Positions 1 to 8,341 of a stretch of DNA of 64,000 bases are shown one piece after another. This DNA comes from Novosphingobium sp. Leaf2. GTDB lineage: Bacteria; Pseudomonadota; Alphaproteobacteria; Sphingomonadales; Sphingomonadaceae. The notes beneath the pieces were generated by a model that saw nothing but the letters and a program-made list of their open reading frames with translations, did no database searches and was not told where the DNA came from. Location of the stretch: contig NZ_LMJY01000001.1 in the NCBI RefSeq assembly GCF_001421325.1, positions 562,136-626,135 of the forward strand, given 5' to 3'. Both the position numbers and the translations under genes were made by a program. Positions within the stretch are counted from its first letter, which is position 1; each line of letters starts with the position of its first letter.

Positions 1-249
1 GAAAAGATCATCGTTCTGACCTTTGACCGTGACGTGACGGCGCTTCCCGATCATCCTGGCTTTGTGAAATGCGAAGTGAGCGGGGAGCGCGTGCTGGAAA
101 TCACGTATGACAAGGATCGCAGCAACGCGGGTGAAATTCTGTCTGCAGTGCAGGCGCAAGGCTTCACCATCGTGGACGTGACCACGCGCGAGGCCGATCT
201 GGAGGATGTGTTCGTCAGCCTTACTACGGAAGTGCGCGAAACCGCTTGA
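1..249 (+). CDS. ABC transporter ATP-binding protein, C-terminal end (partial)
   Basis: The reading frame is open from the first base, so the gene starts before the window. The 82 visible residues end in a pattern (about 'TREADLEDVFVSLT') typical of the C-terminal tail of ABC-2 type multidrug or antibiotic export ATPases, where the phrase 'LEDVFL.LT' closes the protein. Walker motifs would lie upstream and are not visible. No permease follows it; an ABC-2 permease without an ATPase neighbour occurs 46 kb away (46148-47041), but nothing links the two. The family call is moderately sure and the substrate is unknown. Confidence 0.7.
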   Translation, partial: EKIIVLTFDRDVTALPDHPGFVKCEVSGERVLEITYDKDRSNAGEILSAVQAQGFTIVDVTTREADLEDVFVSLTTEVRETA

Positions 250-450
250 TTCGCGGTCAACGGATGCCGCAGCCAAGCCTTGGTTGCGACCGGAATAGTT
301 TATCACACTAACGAAGATTTGCCGGCGTAAAGCGGCGGATGGCGTTTCGATGGAACGTGAACCGCGGGCGGTCAACTGTGATGGCCGTGAGGACCGCACC
401 ACTCTGGATCCTGCCAAAGAGCGCTGCTTGGTTAGGCGCGGGTTAACGTT

Positions 451-621
451 TTAACCGTCGGACTTCTTGTGATCGTCAAGCTTCCACAAATGCCGCTTCT
501 TGCGGCGAATCTGCATGCCGCAGTTCTTGCACGTACCGACGTAGCTGATGCCATCCCAGGTCACGTCGGAGCGGACCGGGTCATGCCTGTTGGCAAAGCA
601 TAAGGGTATCGAGATGGCCAC
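451..621 (-). CDS. Small zinc-ribbon-like protein (56 aa)
   Basis: A short open frame from a GTG start encodes 56 residues with a Cys at about residue 8, an N-R-H-x-P-V motif, a W-D-G-x-x-Y-V-G-x-C-K-x-C-G segment and a very basic tail rich in Arg and Lys. The three cysteines plus the histidine look like a small zinc ribbon. Similar tiny proteins with an 'NRHxPVR..V.WDG..Y.G.C..C' pattern are frequent hypothetical proteins in sphingomonads; this is remembered family knowledge, not a search. A weak purine stretch (AAAGGG) lies nine bases before the GTG. There is no ATG start, so the start is uncertain. Function unknown; nucleic-acid binding is a guess from the charge. Confidence 0.55.
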   Translation of the reverse strand: MAISIPLCFANRHDPVRSDVTWDGISYVGTCKNCGMQIRRKKRHLWKLDDHKKSDG

Positions 622-811
622 GATAAACTGCCCTTTAATGTGGTTCCGCTGCTAACTAGACTAATCGAATTGCGTAACAAGCAGACATGACAGTGCAATT
701 GCGTATATATAATTACGTATTGGATCATAAGCGTTCCCACGCCGCACTGCAACACGTGGGCCAGGTCAGCAAACAGTTGCAGTCCGGCCATCGCGGTGGC
801 TAGGAGGCGAA
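622..811. promoter_or_regulatory. AT-rich region upstream of nadB with a repeated 9-mer
   Basis: This spacer is clearly more AT-rich than its surroundings and should hold the nadB promoter. The 9-mer AATTGCGTA occurs twice as a direct repeat, at 668-676 and 697-705, about 29 bases (near three helical turns) apart. Such spacing fits a regulator binding one face of DNA, but no known NAD-pathway operator was recognised. A strong ribosome binding site (AGGAGG) sits just before the nadB ATG. Confidence 0.3.
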
Positions 812-2413
812 ATGAACACGCCCTCTGATCCCTCGCAGATCTTCGACGCTCTCGTAATCGGTTCAGGCGCGGCAGGCCTCACCGCAGCACTGGCCCTGGC
901 CGAAAAGGTCAAGGTAGGCGTGCTGGCCAAAGGCACGCTTACCGGCGGTTCCACCGCATGGGCGCAAGGCGGGATCGCCGCCGTTCTCGATGCGGGCGAC
1001 ACGTTCGAGGAGCATGTTCGCGATACCATGATCGCAGGAGCCGGCCTCAATCGGCGCGACACCGTGGAATACGTGATCGAACGCGCGCCCCACGCGATTG
1101 CCCGGCTGGTTGAACTGGGCGTGCCGTTCAACACTGAAGGCAACGCGCTGCATTTGACGCGTGAGGGTGGGCACTCTCACCGGCGCATCGTCCATGTGGC
1201 GGACGCGACCGGCTGGGCGGTGCAGCAGGCGCTGCTTCAGGCCGCGCAGGCCCACCCCAATATCACCTTGCTGCCGGGCCGGTCCTGCATCGACCTGATC
1301 ACCGGGCGGCACGAGTTGCGGTATTCCGGCTCGGGCCGGGTCTGGGGCGTCTACGCGCTTAACGAAGAGACCGGAAACGTGGAAGCGTTCACGGCGCGCG
1401 CCACCGTGCTGGCGACCGGCGGGGCGGGCCGCGTCTACCAGTTCAGCACCGCCCCGCGCGGCGCCACCGGAGACGGGATCGCGATGGCGTGGCGGGCCGG
1501 CGCGCGCGTCTCCAACATGGAGATGATGCAGTTCCACCCGACCTGCCTGTACAATCTTGAGGTCAAGAACTTCCTGATCACCGAAGCCGTGCGCGGTGAG
1601 GGCGGCCACCTGATCAACCCGCGCACCGGCAAGCGGTTCATGACGTTCTACGATCCCGAGCGCCTGGAGCTGGCCCCGCGCGATGTCGTGGCGCGCGCCA
1701 TCGATTCCGAGATCAAACGCTTCGGGCTGGATTACGTCCACCTCGACATCAGCCACCAGCCCCCCGAATTCGTGCGCGAACATTTCCCCAACATCTACGA
1801 AAAGTTGATGACGCTGGGGATCGACATGACCAAGGGACCGATCCCGGTGGTCCCGGCCCAGCATTACACCTGCGGCGGCGTGCTGGTCGATCTGGATGGG
1901 CGCACGGACCTGCCGGGGCTGTACGCGGCCGGAGAATGCACCGAAAGCGGCCTGCATGGCGCCAACCGTCTGGCGTCGAACTCGCTGCTGGAATGTTTCG
2001 TGTTCGGCGAAGCGTCAGCGGCTGACATCTTGGAGCGGTGGGACAGCTTCGACGCACCGCCGCCGGTCCGTCCGTGGGACGCCAGCCGCGTTACCGATTC
2101 TGATGAAGAGGTGGTCATCAAGCAGAACTGGACGGAGATTCGCCGGTTCATGTGGAACTATGTGGGGATCGTGCGGACTACCAAGCGGCTGGAACGCGCG
2201 CATCACCGCATCCAGATGCTGAACGGCGAGATCGAGGAATACTACCGCCACTTCCGCGTATCGACCGACCTCATCGAATTGCGCAATCTGCTGCAAAGCG
2301 CCGAGCTGATCGTCAGCAGCGCGCTAAAGCGCCATGAAAGCCGGGGGCTGCACTATACGCTCGATTATCCGGGCACCGATGCGCAGCCGCTCGACACGGT
2401 GCTGGTGCCGTAA
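812..2413 (+). CDS. nadB: L-aspartate oxidase
   Basis: This 533-residue flavoprotein oxidises L-aspartate to iminoaspartate, the first step of de novo NAD synthesis in the cytoplasm; quinolinate synthase (NadA) uses the product. The N-terminus holds the FAD dinucleotide-binding motif G-S-G-A-A-G (about residues 17-22). Further along are the fumarate reductase/succinate dehydrogenase family signatures: a glycine-rich FAD segment near residues 205-225, 'MMQFHPT' near 240, an arginine near 'RDVVARAI', and 'GECTESGLHGANRLASNSLLE', which closes the FAD site. Length matches E. coli NadB (540). The ATG follows an AGGAGG site. nadA and nadC are not in the window. Confidence 0.96.
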   Translation: MNTPSDPSQIFDALVIGSGAAGLTAALALAEKVKVGVLAKGTLTGGSTAWAQGGIAAVLDAGDTFEEHVRDTMIAGAGLNRRDTVEYVIERAPHAIARLVELGVPFNTEGNALHLTREGGHSHRRIVHVADATGWAVQQALLQAAQAHPNITLLPGRSCIDLITGRHELRYSGSGRVWGVYALNEETGNVEAFTARATVLATGGAGRVYQFSTAPRGATGDGIAMAWRAGARVSNMEMMQFHPTCLYNLEVKNFLITEAVRGEGGHLINPRTGKRFMTFYDPERLELAPRDVVARAIDSEIKRFGLDYVHLDISHQPPEFVREHFPNIYEKLMTLGIDMTKGPIPVVPAQHYTCGGVLVDLDGRTDLPGLYAAGECTESGLHGANRLASNSLLECFVFGEASAADILERWDSFDAPPPVRPWDASRVTDSDEEVVIKQNWTEIRRFMWNYVGIVRTTKRLERAHHRIQMLNGEIEEYYRHFRVSTDLIELRNLLQSAELIVSSALKRHESRGLHYTLDYPGTDAQPLDTVLVP

Positions 2414-2414
2414 A

Positions 2415-2444
2415 GAAGCGGGCGCCCCGGGCGTCGCCCGCTTC
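2415..2444. terminator. Hairpin between nadB and the convergent GlsB-like gene
   Basis: A perfect 10-bp stem (GAAGCGGGCG with CGCCCGCTTC) closes a 10-base loop two bases after the nadB stop codon. There is no clear T-tract on either side, so it may act as an RNA-stabilising or weak bidirectional terminator structure. Confidence 0.5.
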
Positions 2445-2455
2445 AGTCAACCACG

Positions 2456-2701
2456 TCAGAAGTCGATGTTGAGGTGGCGACCGATGAATATCAGCACGAT
2501 CGCGCCCAGGATCGAGGCAAGACATCCCGCCCGGCTGAAATCGCCCCGCCCCCGGCTGGTGACGAGCCCTGCCAGCAGCGAGCCGCCGATGCCCAGCAGG
2601 ATCGTGGCGATCCAGCCCATCGGCACCGTGCCGGGATAGAAATACCGGGCCAGCCAGCCGATGATAAGGCCGCTGATGATCGCGCCGATGATGTTGAACA
2701 T
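2456..2701 (-). CDS. GlsB/YeaQ/YmgE family stress-associated membrane protein
   Basis: The 81-residue product is a small three-helix hydrophobic protein of the Transgly_assoc family (GlsB/YeaQ/YmgE). It shows the family's glycine-rich pattern: 'IIGAIISGLIIGWLAR' near the N-terminus, a middle 'GWIATILLGIGGSLLAG' helix, and a last helix 'LASILGAIVLIFIGR'. The family is induced by osmotic or general stress in several bacteria, but its molecular role is unknown. A TTG four codons upstream (2713) could also serve as start; ATG at 2701 is preferred because the conserved part begins there. It is convergent with nadB. Confidence 0.85.
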   Translation of the reverse strand: MFNIIGAIISGLIIGWLARYFYPGTVPMGWIATILLGIGGSLLAGLVTSRGRGDFSRAGCLASILGAIVLIFIGRHLNIDF

Positions 2702-3121
2702 GATTATCCGCAACTCCCGTCATGCGGCCACGCCGCCACCTAACCCCGCACGTATAGAGGCATGCTTGCCGCCGGTTGCAAGGGTGGTGTGCGGGATCAT
2801 TGCCGTTGGCTCCCATTTTCGATTCGCCATGCGTTTCGGCGCAAGGTCGCCCACGAATCTTGGGATAAATTCTTTTGTTCCGATGCGTTGACAACGAAGG
2901 GCTGCCGACTCGCGTCCCGAGGCGGTCGGCGGCAGCATTGACTTTATGTCGGCCTGATGATTCATAGCACCATAGATGGTGTAAATGAGCGTCTTCACCA
3001 CTAGGTTTGGTGTGAGAGGCTCTCGTACCGTGCGAATTGTTCAGGTGTGCTTATCATGTTCCGGCATGGAAACGCCTGTATCGCCGCGCCATCGGGGCAC
3101 AGTAAACGAACGAGGGCGCCA
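2702..3121. other. Intergenic region between GlsB-like gene and nrdA
   Basis: About 420 bases with no convincing gene. Short frames in it have poor codon character and no ribosome binding site. The region nearest the reductase gene contains the two NrdR-type boxes listed separately (2967-3013). The remainder presumably carries promoters for the two divergent genes. Confidence 0.5.
2967..3013 (+). promoter_or_regulatory. Pair of NrdR boxes upstream of the ribonucleotide reductase gene
   Basis: Two 16-base sites resemble the NrdR consensus acaCwAtATaTwGtgt: GCACCATAGATGGTGT at 2967-2982 (12 of 16 positions match) and CCACTAGGTTTGGTGT at 2998-3013 (11 of 16). They start exactly 31 bases apart, the three-turn spacing usual for NrdR box pairs. 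NrdR is the zinc-finger/ATP-cone repressor of ribonucleotide reductase genes. Sequence and spacing are seen directly; regulation is inferred from the family. Confidence 0.7.
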
Positions 3122-5113
3122 GTGGATTTCAGGAACGGAAGCGAGGGTCAGGTGTCTGATGCGGATATGAGCTATGCCGAAGGGCCGAGCGCGATCGAGG
3201 GGCTGTTTGCCTCCATGGGCGGCGCGGCACCCAAGCCGGCCGCGCCAAGCGCTGCTCCTGCGGGCGATGGCGATGCGGCGGCGAAGGTGCCCAGCGATTC
3301 CAAGACCATCCATGCGCGCCGCTTCGCTGTCGTCACCGATGCGTCGCGCGATGCGCTGCTGACCGATTTCGGCAAGGACACGCTGGAAGACCGCTATCTG
3401 CTGCCCGGCGAGCAGTATCAGGATCTGTTCGCCCGCGTGGCCGATGCCTATGCCGACGATCAGGAGCATGCGCAGCGCCTGTACGATTACATTTCCAAGC
3501 TGTGGTTCATGCCCGCAACGCCGGTTTTGTCGAACGGCGGCACCGGGCGCGGGCTGCCGATCTCGTGCTATCTCAATTCGGTGGAAGACAGCCTCGAAGG
3601 TATCGTCGCCACCTGGAACGAGAACGTGTGGCTCGCCTCGCGTGGGGGCGGTATCGGCACCTACTGGGGCAATGTACGCGGTATCGGCGAGCCGGTTGGC
3701 CTCAACGGCAAGACCAGCGGCATCATCCCGTTCGTACGCGTGATGGATTCGCTGACGCTGGCGATCAGCCAGGGCTCGCTGCGGCGCGGTTCGGCGGCGT
3801 GCTACATCGACGTGTCGCATCCGGAGATCGAGGAGTTCCTCGAAATCCGCACCACCACCGGCGATTTCAACCGCAAGGCGCTTAACCTGCACCACGGCGT
3901 GCTGCTGTCCGATGAGTTCATGGAAGCCGTGCGCGATGGGGCCGAGTTTCACTTGCGCAGCCCCAAGGACCACTCGATCCGCAAGACGATCGACGCGCGT
4001 TCGCTGCTGCAAAAGCTGGTCGAAGTGCGCCTGCGCACCGGTGAGCCCTACTTCGTGTTCTCCGACACCGTGAACCGCTCGATGCCCAAGCATCATCGTG
4101 ATCTGGGGCTCAAGGTGTCCACGTCGAACCTGTGTTCGGAAATCACCCTGCCCACCGGGCGCGACCACCTGGGCAACGACCGTACGGCAGTGTGCTGCCT
4201 GTCCTCGCTCAACCTGGAAACCTGGGAAGAATGGAAGGGCGAAAAGAATTTCGTCGAGGACGTGCTGCGCTTCCTCGATAACGTGCTGCAGGACTTCATC
4301 GACCGGGCGCCGGACGAGATGGCCCGCGCCAAGTATTCCGCCGCGCGGGAGCGTTCGGTGGGCATGGGCGTGATGGGCTTCCACTCGTACCTGCAAAAGC
4401 GTGGCATCGGCTTCGAAAGCGCGATGGCCAAGGCGCTCAACCTGCAGATGTTCCAGCACATCGCCGCCAAGGCCGATGAAGCCTCGTTCCTGCTGGCGAA
4501 TGAGCGCGGGCCGTGCCCGGACGCGGCGGACATGGGCGTGATGCAGCGCTTCAGCTGCAAGATGGCGATCGCGCCCACCGCCTCGATCTCGATCATCTGC
4601 GGCGGTACGTCCGCCTGCATCGAGCCGATCCCGGCCAACATCTATACGCACAAAACGCTGTCAGGCAGCTTCGTGGTGAAGAACCCGTATTTGGAAAAGC
4701 TGCTGGCAACCAAGAGCAAGGATTCCACCAACGTATGGAATTCGATCCTGGAGCATGGCGGCTCGGTCCAGCACCTCGATTTCCTGTCGGTGGACGAAAA
4801 GGCGATATTCAAGACCAGCTTCGAGATCGACCAGCGCTGGCTGCTCGAATTCGCCGCAGATCGCACGCCCTATATCGACCAGGCACAGTCGTTGAACCTG
4901 TTCATCCCGGCGGACGTGGACAAGTGGGACTTGATGATGCTCCATTTCCAGGCGTGGGAAAAAGGCATCAAGTCCCTGTATTACCTGCGCTCCAAGTCCG
5001 TGCAGCGCGCCGGCTTTGCGGGCGGCGTGGAAGCGGACAACACCAGCGAACTCGCCAAGTTCGAACTGGCCACCGAAACCACCGACTACGACGAGTGCCT
5101 GGCCTGCCAGTAA
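3122..5113 (+). CDS. nrdA: Ribonucleoside-diphosphate reductase, large (alpha) subunit
   Basis: The class I large subunit reduces ribonucleotides to deoxyribonucleotides with a radical generated by the small subunit NrdB. Counting from a GTG start (663 aa), the active site is visible: Cys149 in 'ISCYLNS', Asn336, Cys338 and Glu340 in 'NLCSE', the radical-relay tyrosines Tyr620-Tyr621, and the redox tail Cys659/Cys662 at the extreme C-terminus. The protein is shorter than E. coli NrdA (761), and the first 60 residues are low-complexity Ala/Pro, so an N-terminal ATP-cone appears to be missing. GTG at 3122 is chosen because GAGGG precedes it by five bases; an ATG at 3047 is in frame but has no such site. 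No nrdB follows; a terminator does. NrdR boxes lie upstream. Confidence 0.93.
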   Translation: MDFRNGSEGQVSDADMSYAEGPSAIEGLFASMGGAAPKPAAPSAAPAGDGDAAAKVPSDSKTIHARRFAVVTDASRDALLTDFGKDTLEDRYLLPGEQYQDLFARVADAYADDQEHAQRLYDYISKLWFMPATPVLSNGGTGRGLPISCYLNSVEDSLEGIVATWNENVWLASRGGGIGTYWGNVRGIGEPVGLNGKTSGIIPFVRVMDSLTLAISQGSLRRGSAACYIDVSHPEIEEFLEIRTTTGDFNRKALNLHHGVLLSDEFMEAVRDGAEFHLRSPKDHSIRKTIDARSLLQKLVEVRLRTGEPYFVFSDTVNRSMPKHHRDLGLKVSTSNLCSEITLPTGRDHLGNDRTAVCCLSSLNLETWEEWKGEKNFVEDVLRFLDNVLQDFIDRAPDEMARAKYSAARERSVGMGVMGFHSYLQKRGIGFESAMAKALNLQMFQHIAAKADEASFLLANERGPCPDAADMGVMQRFSCKMAIAPTASISIICGGTSACIEPIPANIYTHKTLSGSFVVKNPYLEKLLATKSKDSTNVWNSILEHGGSVQHLDFLSVDEKAIFKTSFEIDQRWLLEFAADRTPYIDQAQSLNLFIPADVDKWDLMMLHFQAWEKGIKSLYYLRSKSVQRAGFAGGVEADNTSELAKFELATETTDYDECLACQ

Positions 5114-5140
5114 GCCGGCACTGTCACGATCACCGAGGGC

Positions 5141-5171
5141 GGCCTTCCGGGACACCGGAAGGCCGTTTTCG
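5141..5171 (+). terminator. Rho-independent terminator after nrdA
   Basis: A perfect 10-bp stem (GGCCTTCCGG / CCGGAAGGCC) with a four-base loop is followed by GTTTTCGTTT. It lies 28 bases after the nrdA stop codon and shows that the reductase gene ends its transcript here. Confidence 0.85.
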
Positions 5172-5186
5172 TTTCGGTAGGTGGCT

Positions 5187-5318
5187 TTACTGGTAGCCGC
5201 CTTCTTCCTCGCGCTCCTCGGCGGCATCCTTCTGGGCTTCGACCATTTCCTTCTCCTGCTCGGATTCCGGCTTGGGCGTAGCGTTGGTCTTGGGGTCCTG
5301 GGGTTCGTTGGCGGGCAT
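5187..5318 (-). CDS. Small acidic hydrophilic protein (43 aa)
   Basis: The 43-residue product is almost entirely charged and polar: Pro/Asn/Gln/Lys-rich at the start and a run of Glu, Lys, Gln and Ala toward the end, finishing in a Gly-Gly-Tyr-Gln tail. There is no hydrophobic segment and it is probably unstructured or a short helix. A strong AAGGAGAG site lies five bases before the ATG, which supports translation and excludes the longer upstream frame. It was not recognised as a named family. Function unknown. Confidence 0.6.
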   Translation of the reverse strand: MPANEPQDPKTNATPKPESEQEKEMVEAQKDAAEEREEEGGYQ

Positions 5319-5499
5319 CGTCACTCTCCTTGAGGGTATGCAGGGCCAACGGGCGGCGAGGGGGCGGCGTTCCCGGTGCATCACGCAGGCATGCCAGACC
5401 GCCCCGAACGACGGGCGCATCGTGCGCGCCAGATGGCGTAACGGGAACCATGCCGGTGCCCGTTCGTCACAAGAGGCAAACCCATTTTCCATCTAGGAC

Positions 5500-6594
5500 A
5501 TGCCCATGACCACGCCCGTTATTCCGGAAACCGCCTTTATGCCGTCGGCGCCGCCTTTGTCAGCGCCGAACCGCGTCGATACGACGGTTGATGTTGCGCG
5601 CGGCGCGGCGGCTGGCGCAGTGGCGGGGATTGCCGCATCGGCTGCCATGAACGGCTTTCAAACGCTGGTCATCCCCGTGTTCCGTCCCGACGGCGGTGGC
5701 ATTCCCGCGACCGAGAAGGCCGCCGATCGTGCATCCATGCTGGCGACGGGATACCGCCTTGGTAACGCCGATCGCGCGGTTGGCGGGGAGGCAGTGCATT
5801 ACATCGTCGGCGCGCTGACCGGCTCGCTGTATGGCGCGATGGCGGAAGTGCGCCCCGGCGTCACGCGCTGGCGCGGGTTGGCGCTGGGGCTTGCCGCTGC
5901 CACGCTGGTGGATCAGATCGCGGTTCCGCTGACCGGCTTGGCGCGCCCGCCGTGGCGCTACACCGTGCGCACGCATCTGTACGGCTATGCCTCGCACTTG
6001 GTGTTCGGCTTCGTGACCGAGGCGGTGCGCAAGGTTCTGCGCGAAAGGCTGGCGCGCCGGGCGCTGCCAAGCCGCGATGCGATCACGCTGGATGACATTG
6101 CGGTGCCGCTGCTGCTGGGCCTGGCGAACGGGCAGCGCACGTTCACGCCGCCGGCTGCCGTCACCATAGCGGCTGCGGGAAGCGGGCTGGGCCTGCAAGG
6201 CACGCCGTTGGCGCTGCTCGGCTCGAAATGGACCGGCGCTTTGATGAGCGCTGCGGCCATCGGCGAATACGTGGCGGACAAGCAGCCCGGCATCCCGGCG
6301 CGCATTTCGCCGCCGGGGCTGGCCGGGAGGGCGATAGGCGGCGCGCTATCTGGCGCTGCGGCGGCGCGGCCCGGCAAGAGCTGGCTGGCCGCCGGACTTG
6401 GCGCGGCGGGGGCAGTGGCAGGGGCGTACGTCAGCTATCGCGTCCGGATGCGCCTAGCCTCGGCGCTGGGCCGTGATCGCCCGGTCGCCTTTGCGGAAGA
6501 TGCGCTGTCGCTGGCGGGTGCTGCGGCGGTGGCCGGTTATGCGGCGATGCGCCAGAAACAGCGCGACCGCGACCCGGCGCCGCTGGCAGCCTGA
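5500..6594 (+). CDS. DUF1440 (YagU-like) and DUF4126 fusion membrane protein
   Basis: The 364-residue product seems to combine two membrane-associated domains. Residues about 30-185 have the YagU/DUF1440 look: an Ala/Gly-rich first helix 'GAAAGAVAGIAASAAMNGFQ', a middle 'VHYIVGALTGSLYGAM' segment and 'HLVFGFVTEAVRK'. Residues about 200-350 match DUF4126: 'LLLGLANGQRTFTPPAAV', then 'W..ALMSAAAIGEYVADKQPGIPAR' and 'GRAIGGALSGAA'. Several short hydrophobic helices indicate an inner-membrane location. Neither domain has a known biochemical role; YagU is linked to acid tolerance in E. coli. The fusion assignment is from motif memory. Confidence 0.7.
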   Translation: MPMTTPVIPETAFMPSAPPLSAPNRVDTTVDVARGAAAGAVAGIAASAAMNGFQTLVIPVFRPDGGGIPATEKAADRASMLATGYRLGNADRAVGGEAVHYIVGALTGSLYGAMAEVRPGVTRWRGLALGLAAATLVDQIAVPLTGLARPPWRYTVRTHLYGYASHLVFGFVTEAVRKVLRERLARRALPSRDAITLDDIAVPLLLGLANGQRTFTPPAAVTIAAAGSGLGLQGTPLALLGSKWTGALMSAAAIGEYVADKQPGIPARISPPGLAGRAIGGALSGAAAARPGKSWLAAGLGAAGAVAGAYVSYRVRMRLASALGRDRPVAFAEDALSLAGAAAVAGYAAMRQKQRDRDPAPLAA

Positions 6595-6602
6595 ACATAA
6601 AC

Positions 6603-6628
6603 GGGCGGGAGCCTTGCGACTCCCGCCC
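6603..6628. terminator. Hairpin between convergent DUF1440-DUF4126 gene and ahpF
   Basis: GGGCGGGAG and CTCCCGCCC form a 9-bp stem around an eight-base loop in the short space between the two convergent genes. It has no T-run, so it is probably a bidirectional transcript-end structure rather than a canonical terminator. Confidence 0.5.
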
Positions 6629-6652
6629 GCCTCTCGTTGAGAGAGATCGTCT

Positions 6653-8275
6653 TCAGGCGGCCTGAGTTTCCCGCGCAGCGTCTTCCTGCGCGGCTTGGGC
6701 GATGTCTTCCGGCGCTTCGTTGCGGATCAAGTAATCGAATGCGGAGAGCGCCGCTTTCGATCCCTCGCCCATGGCAATGATGATCTGCTTGTACGGCACC
6801 GTCGTCACGTCTCCCGCCGCGAACACGCCGGGCAGGTTGGTAGCCGCCTTGTCGTCGATGACGATCTCGCCGCGGGGCGAGAGAGCGACGCCGCTGTCCT
6901 TGAGCCATTCGGTATTGGGCACCAGCCCGATCTGGACGAACACGCCTTCCAGTTCGATCTTATGCTCCTGCCCGCTGGTGCGGTCCTTGTAGACCAGCGC
7001 GTTGACCTTTTCGCCGTCGCCCTCAACCTCGGTGGTCTGGGCAGAGGTGAAGATGTCGACGTTCTTCATCGAGGCCAGTTTGTCCACCAGCACCTGGTCG
7101 GCGCGCAGCTTGGAGTCGAATTCGATCAGGGTGACGTGGCCGACGATATTGGCCAGGTCGATCGCGGCTTCGACCCCGGAGTTGCCGCCGCCGATCACCG
7201 CCACGCGCTTGCCCTTGAACAGCGGGCCGTCGCAGTGCGGGCAATAGGCGACGCCCTTGTTCTTGTACTGCTCCTCGCCCGGAACGCCCAGGTTGCGCCA
7301 GCGCGCACCGGTGGTGAGGATCAGGCTGCGCGCCTTGAGCGACGCGCCATTGGCGAACACGACCTCATGGAAGCCGCCAACCTCGGTAGCCGGGATCAGC
7401 TTTTCGGCGCGCTGGAGGTTCATCACGTCGATGTCGTATTCGCCGACGTGGCCTTCCAGCGCGGTCGCCAGCTTGGGGCCTTCGGTGTAGGGAACCGAAA
7501 TGAAGTTCTCGATGCCCATGGTGTCCTGCACCTGCCCGCCGAAACGCTCGGCGGCGATGCCGGTGGAAAAGCCCTTGCGCGCGGTGTAGACCGACGCGGC
7601 GGCACCAGCGGGGCCACCGCCCACGATCAGCACTTCGAACGGCTTCTTTTCCGCCAGCTTTGCGGCGGCCTTGGCATCCGCGCCGGTGTCCAGCTTGCCG
7701 AGGATTTCCTCGACGCTCATCTTGCCGGAACCCCACATCTTGCCGTTCAGGAAGACGGCGGGCACGGCCATTACGCCGCGCTCCTCGACCTCGGTCTGGA
7801 ACGTGCCGCCCTCGATCAGCGTGGCGTTGACGTGCGGGTTGTTGAGCGAAATCAGCGTCAGTGCCTGCACCACGTCAGGGCAGTTGTGGCAGGATAGCGA
7901 GAAATACATCTCGAACTCGGTGCCGCCTTCCAGTGCCCGGATCTGTTCCAGAACGTCGTCCGAAACCTTGGGCGGATGGCCACCAGTCCACAGCAGGGCC
8001 AACACGAGCGAGGTGAATTCATGCCCCAACGGAAGGCCGGCAAAGCGCACCCAGGCGCTGGCGTCCGACGCACGGCGAATGATGAAGCTGGGGCGGCGCA
8101 CATCGTCGCCATCAAACGTGGCGGTGACCTTGTCCGAAAGCGAGGCGATGGTTTCAAGCAGCTCGCGGGTTTCGGCGGATTTCGCATCGTCGCCAAGCGA
8201 GGCGACGAGCTCGATCGGCTCGCGAAGCATTGCGAGATATTGCGAGAGCTGTTGCTTCAGGGTGGCTTCGAGCAT
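6653..8275 (-). CDS. ahpF: Alkyl hydroperoxide reductase subunit F
   Basis: AhpF is the NAD(P)H-dependent flavoprotein disulfide reductase that recharges AhpC. The 540-residue product starts with a tandem thioredoxin-like N-terminal domain carrying the redox pair Cys129/Cys132 ('SCHNCPD'), then an FAD-binding domain ('[12 protein letters not shown]', near residue 215), the thioredoxin-reductase-type active site 'CPHC' near residue 345, an NADH-binding '[16 protein letters not shown]' and the closing '[16 protein letters not shown]'. Length equals the family norm (about 520). The ATG at 8275 is preceded by AAAGGA at good spacing. It lies 140 bases downstream of ahpC on the same strand, with a hairpin between them. 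Confidence 0.96.
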   Translation of the reverse strand: MLEATLKQQLSQYLAMLREPIELVASLGDDAKSAETRELLETIASLSDKVTATFDGDDVRRPSFIIRRASDASAWVRFAGLPLGHEFTSLVLALLWTGGHPPKVSDDVLEQIRALEGGTEFEMYFSLSCHNCPDVVQALTLISLNNPHVNATLIEGGTFQTEVEERGVMAVPAVFLNGKMWGSGKMSVEEILGKLDTGADAKAAAKLAEKKPFEVLIVGGGPAGAAASVYTARKGFSTGIAAERFGGQVQDTMGIENFISVPYTEGPKLATALEGHVGEYDIDVMNLQRAEKLIPATEVGGFHEVVFANGASLKARSLILTTGARWRNLGVPGEEQYKNKGVAYCPHCDGPLFKGKRVAVIGGGNSGVEAAIDLANIVGHVTLIEFDSKLRADQVLVDKLASMKNVDIFTSAQTTEVEGDGEKVNALVYKDRTSGQEHKIELEGVFVQIGLVPNTEWLKDSGVALSPRGEIVIDDKAATNLPGVFAAGDVTTVPYKQIIIAMGEGSKAALSAFDYLIRNEAPEDIAQAAQEDAARETQAA

Positions 8276-8341
8276 GTCAGGGTCCTTTGGAATATGTGTG
8301 ACGAGGGGGCGGTCCGGGGTCCGGCTGTCCGCCGGCGGCAC

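Noticed and set aside
3041..4651. Long minus-strand open frame opposite nrdA (536 codons)
   Set aside because: It is the antisense shadow of a high-GC gene; the product is His/Arg/Val-rich with no domain, and the plus-strand frame has complete reductase motifs.
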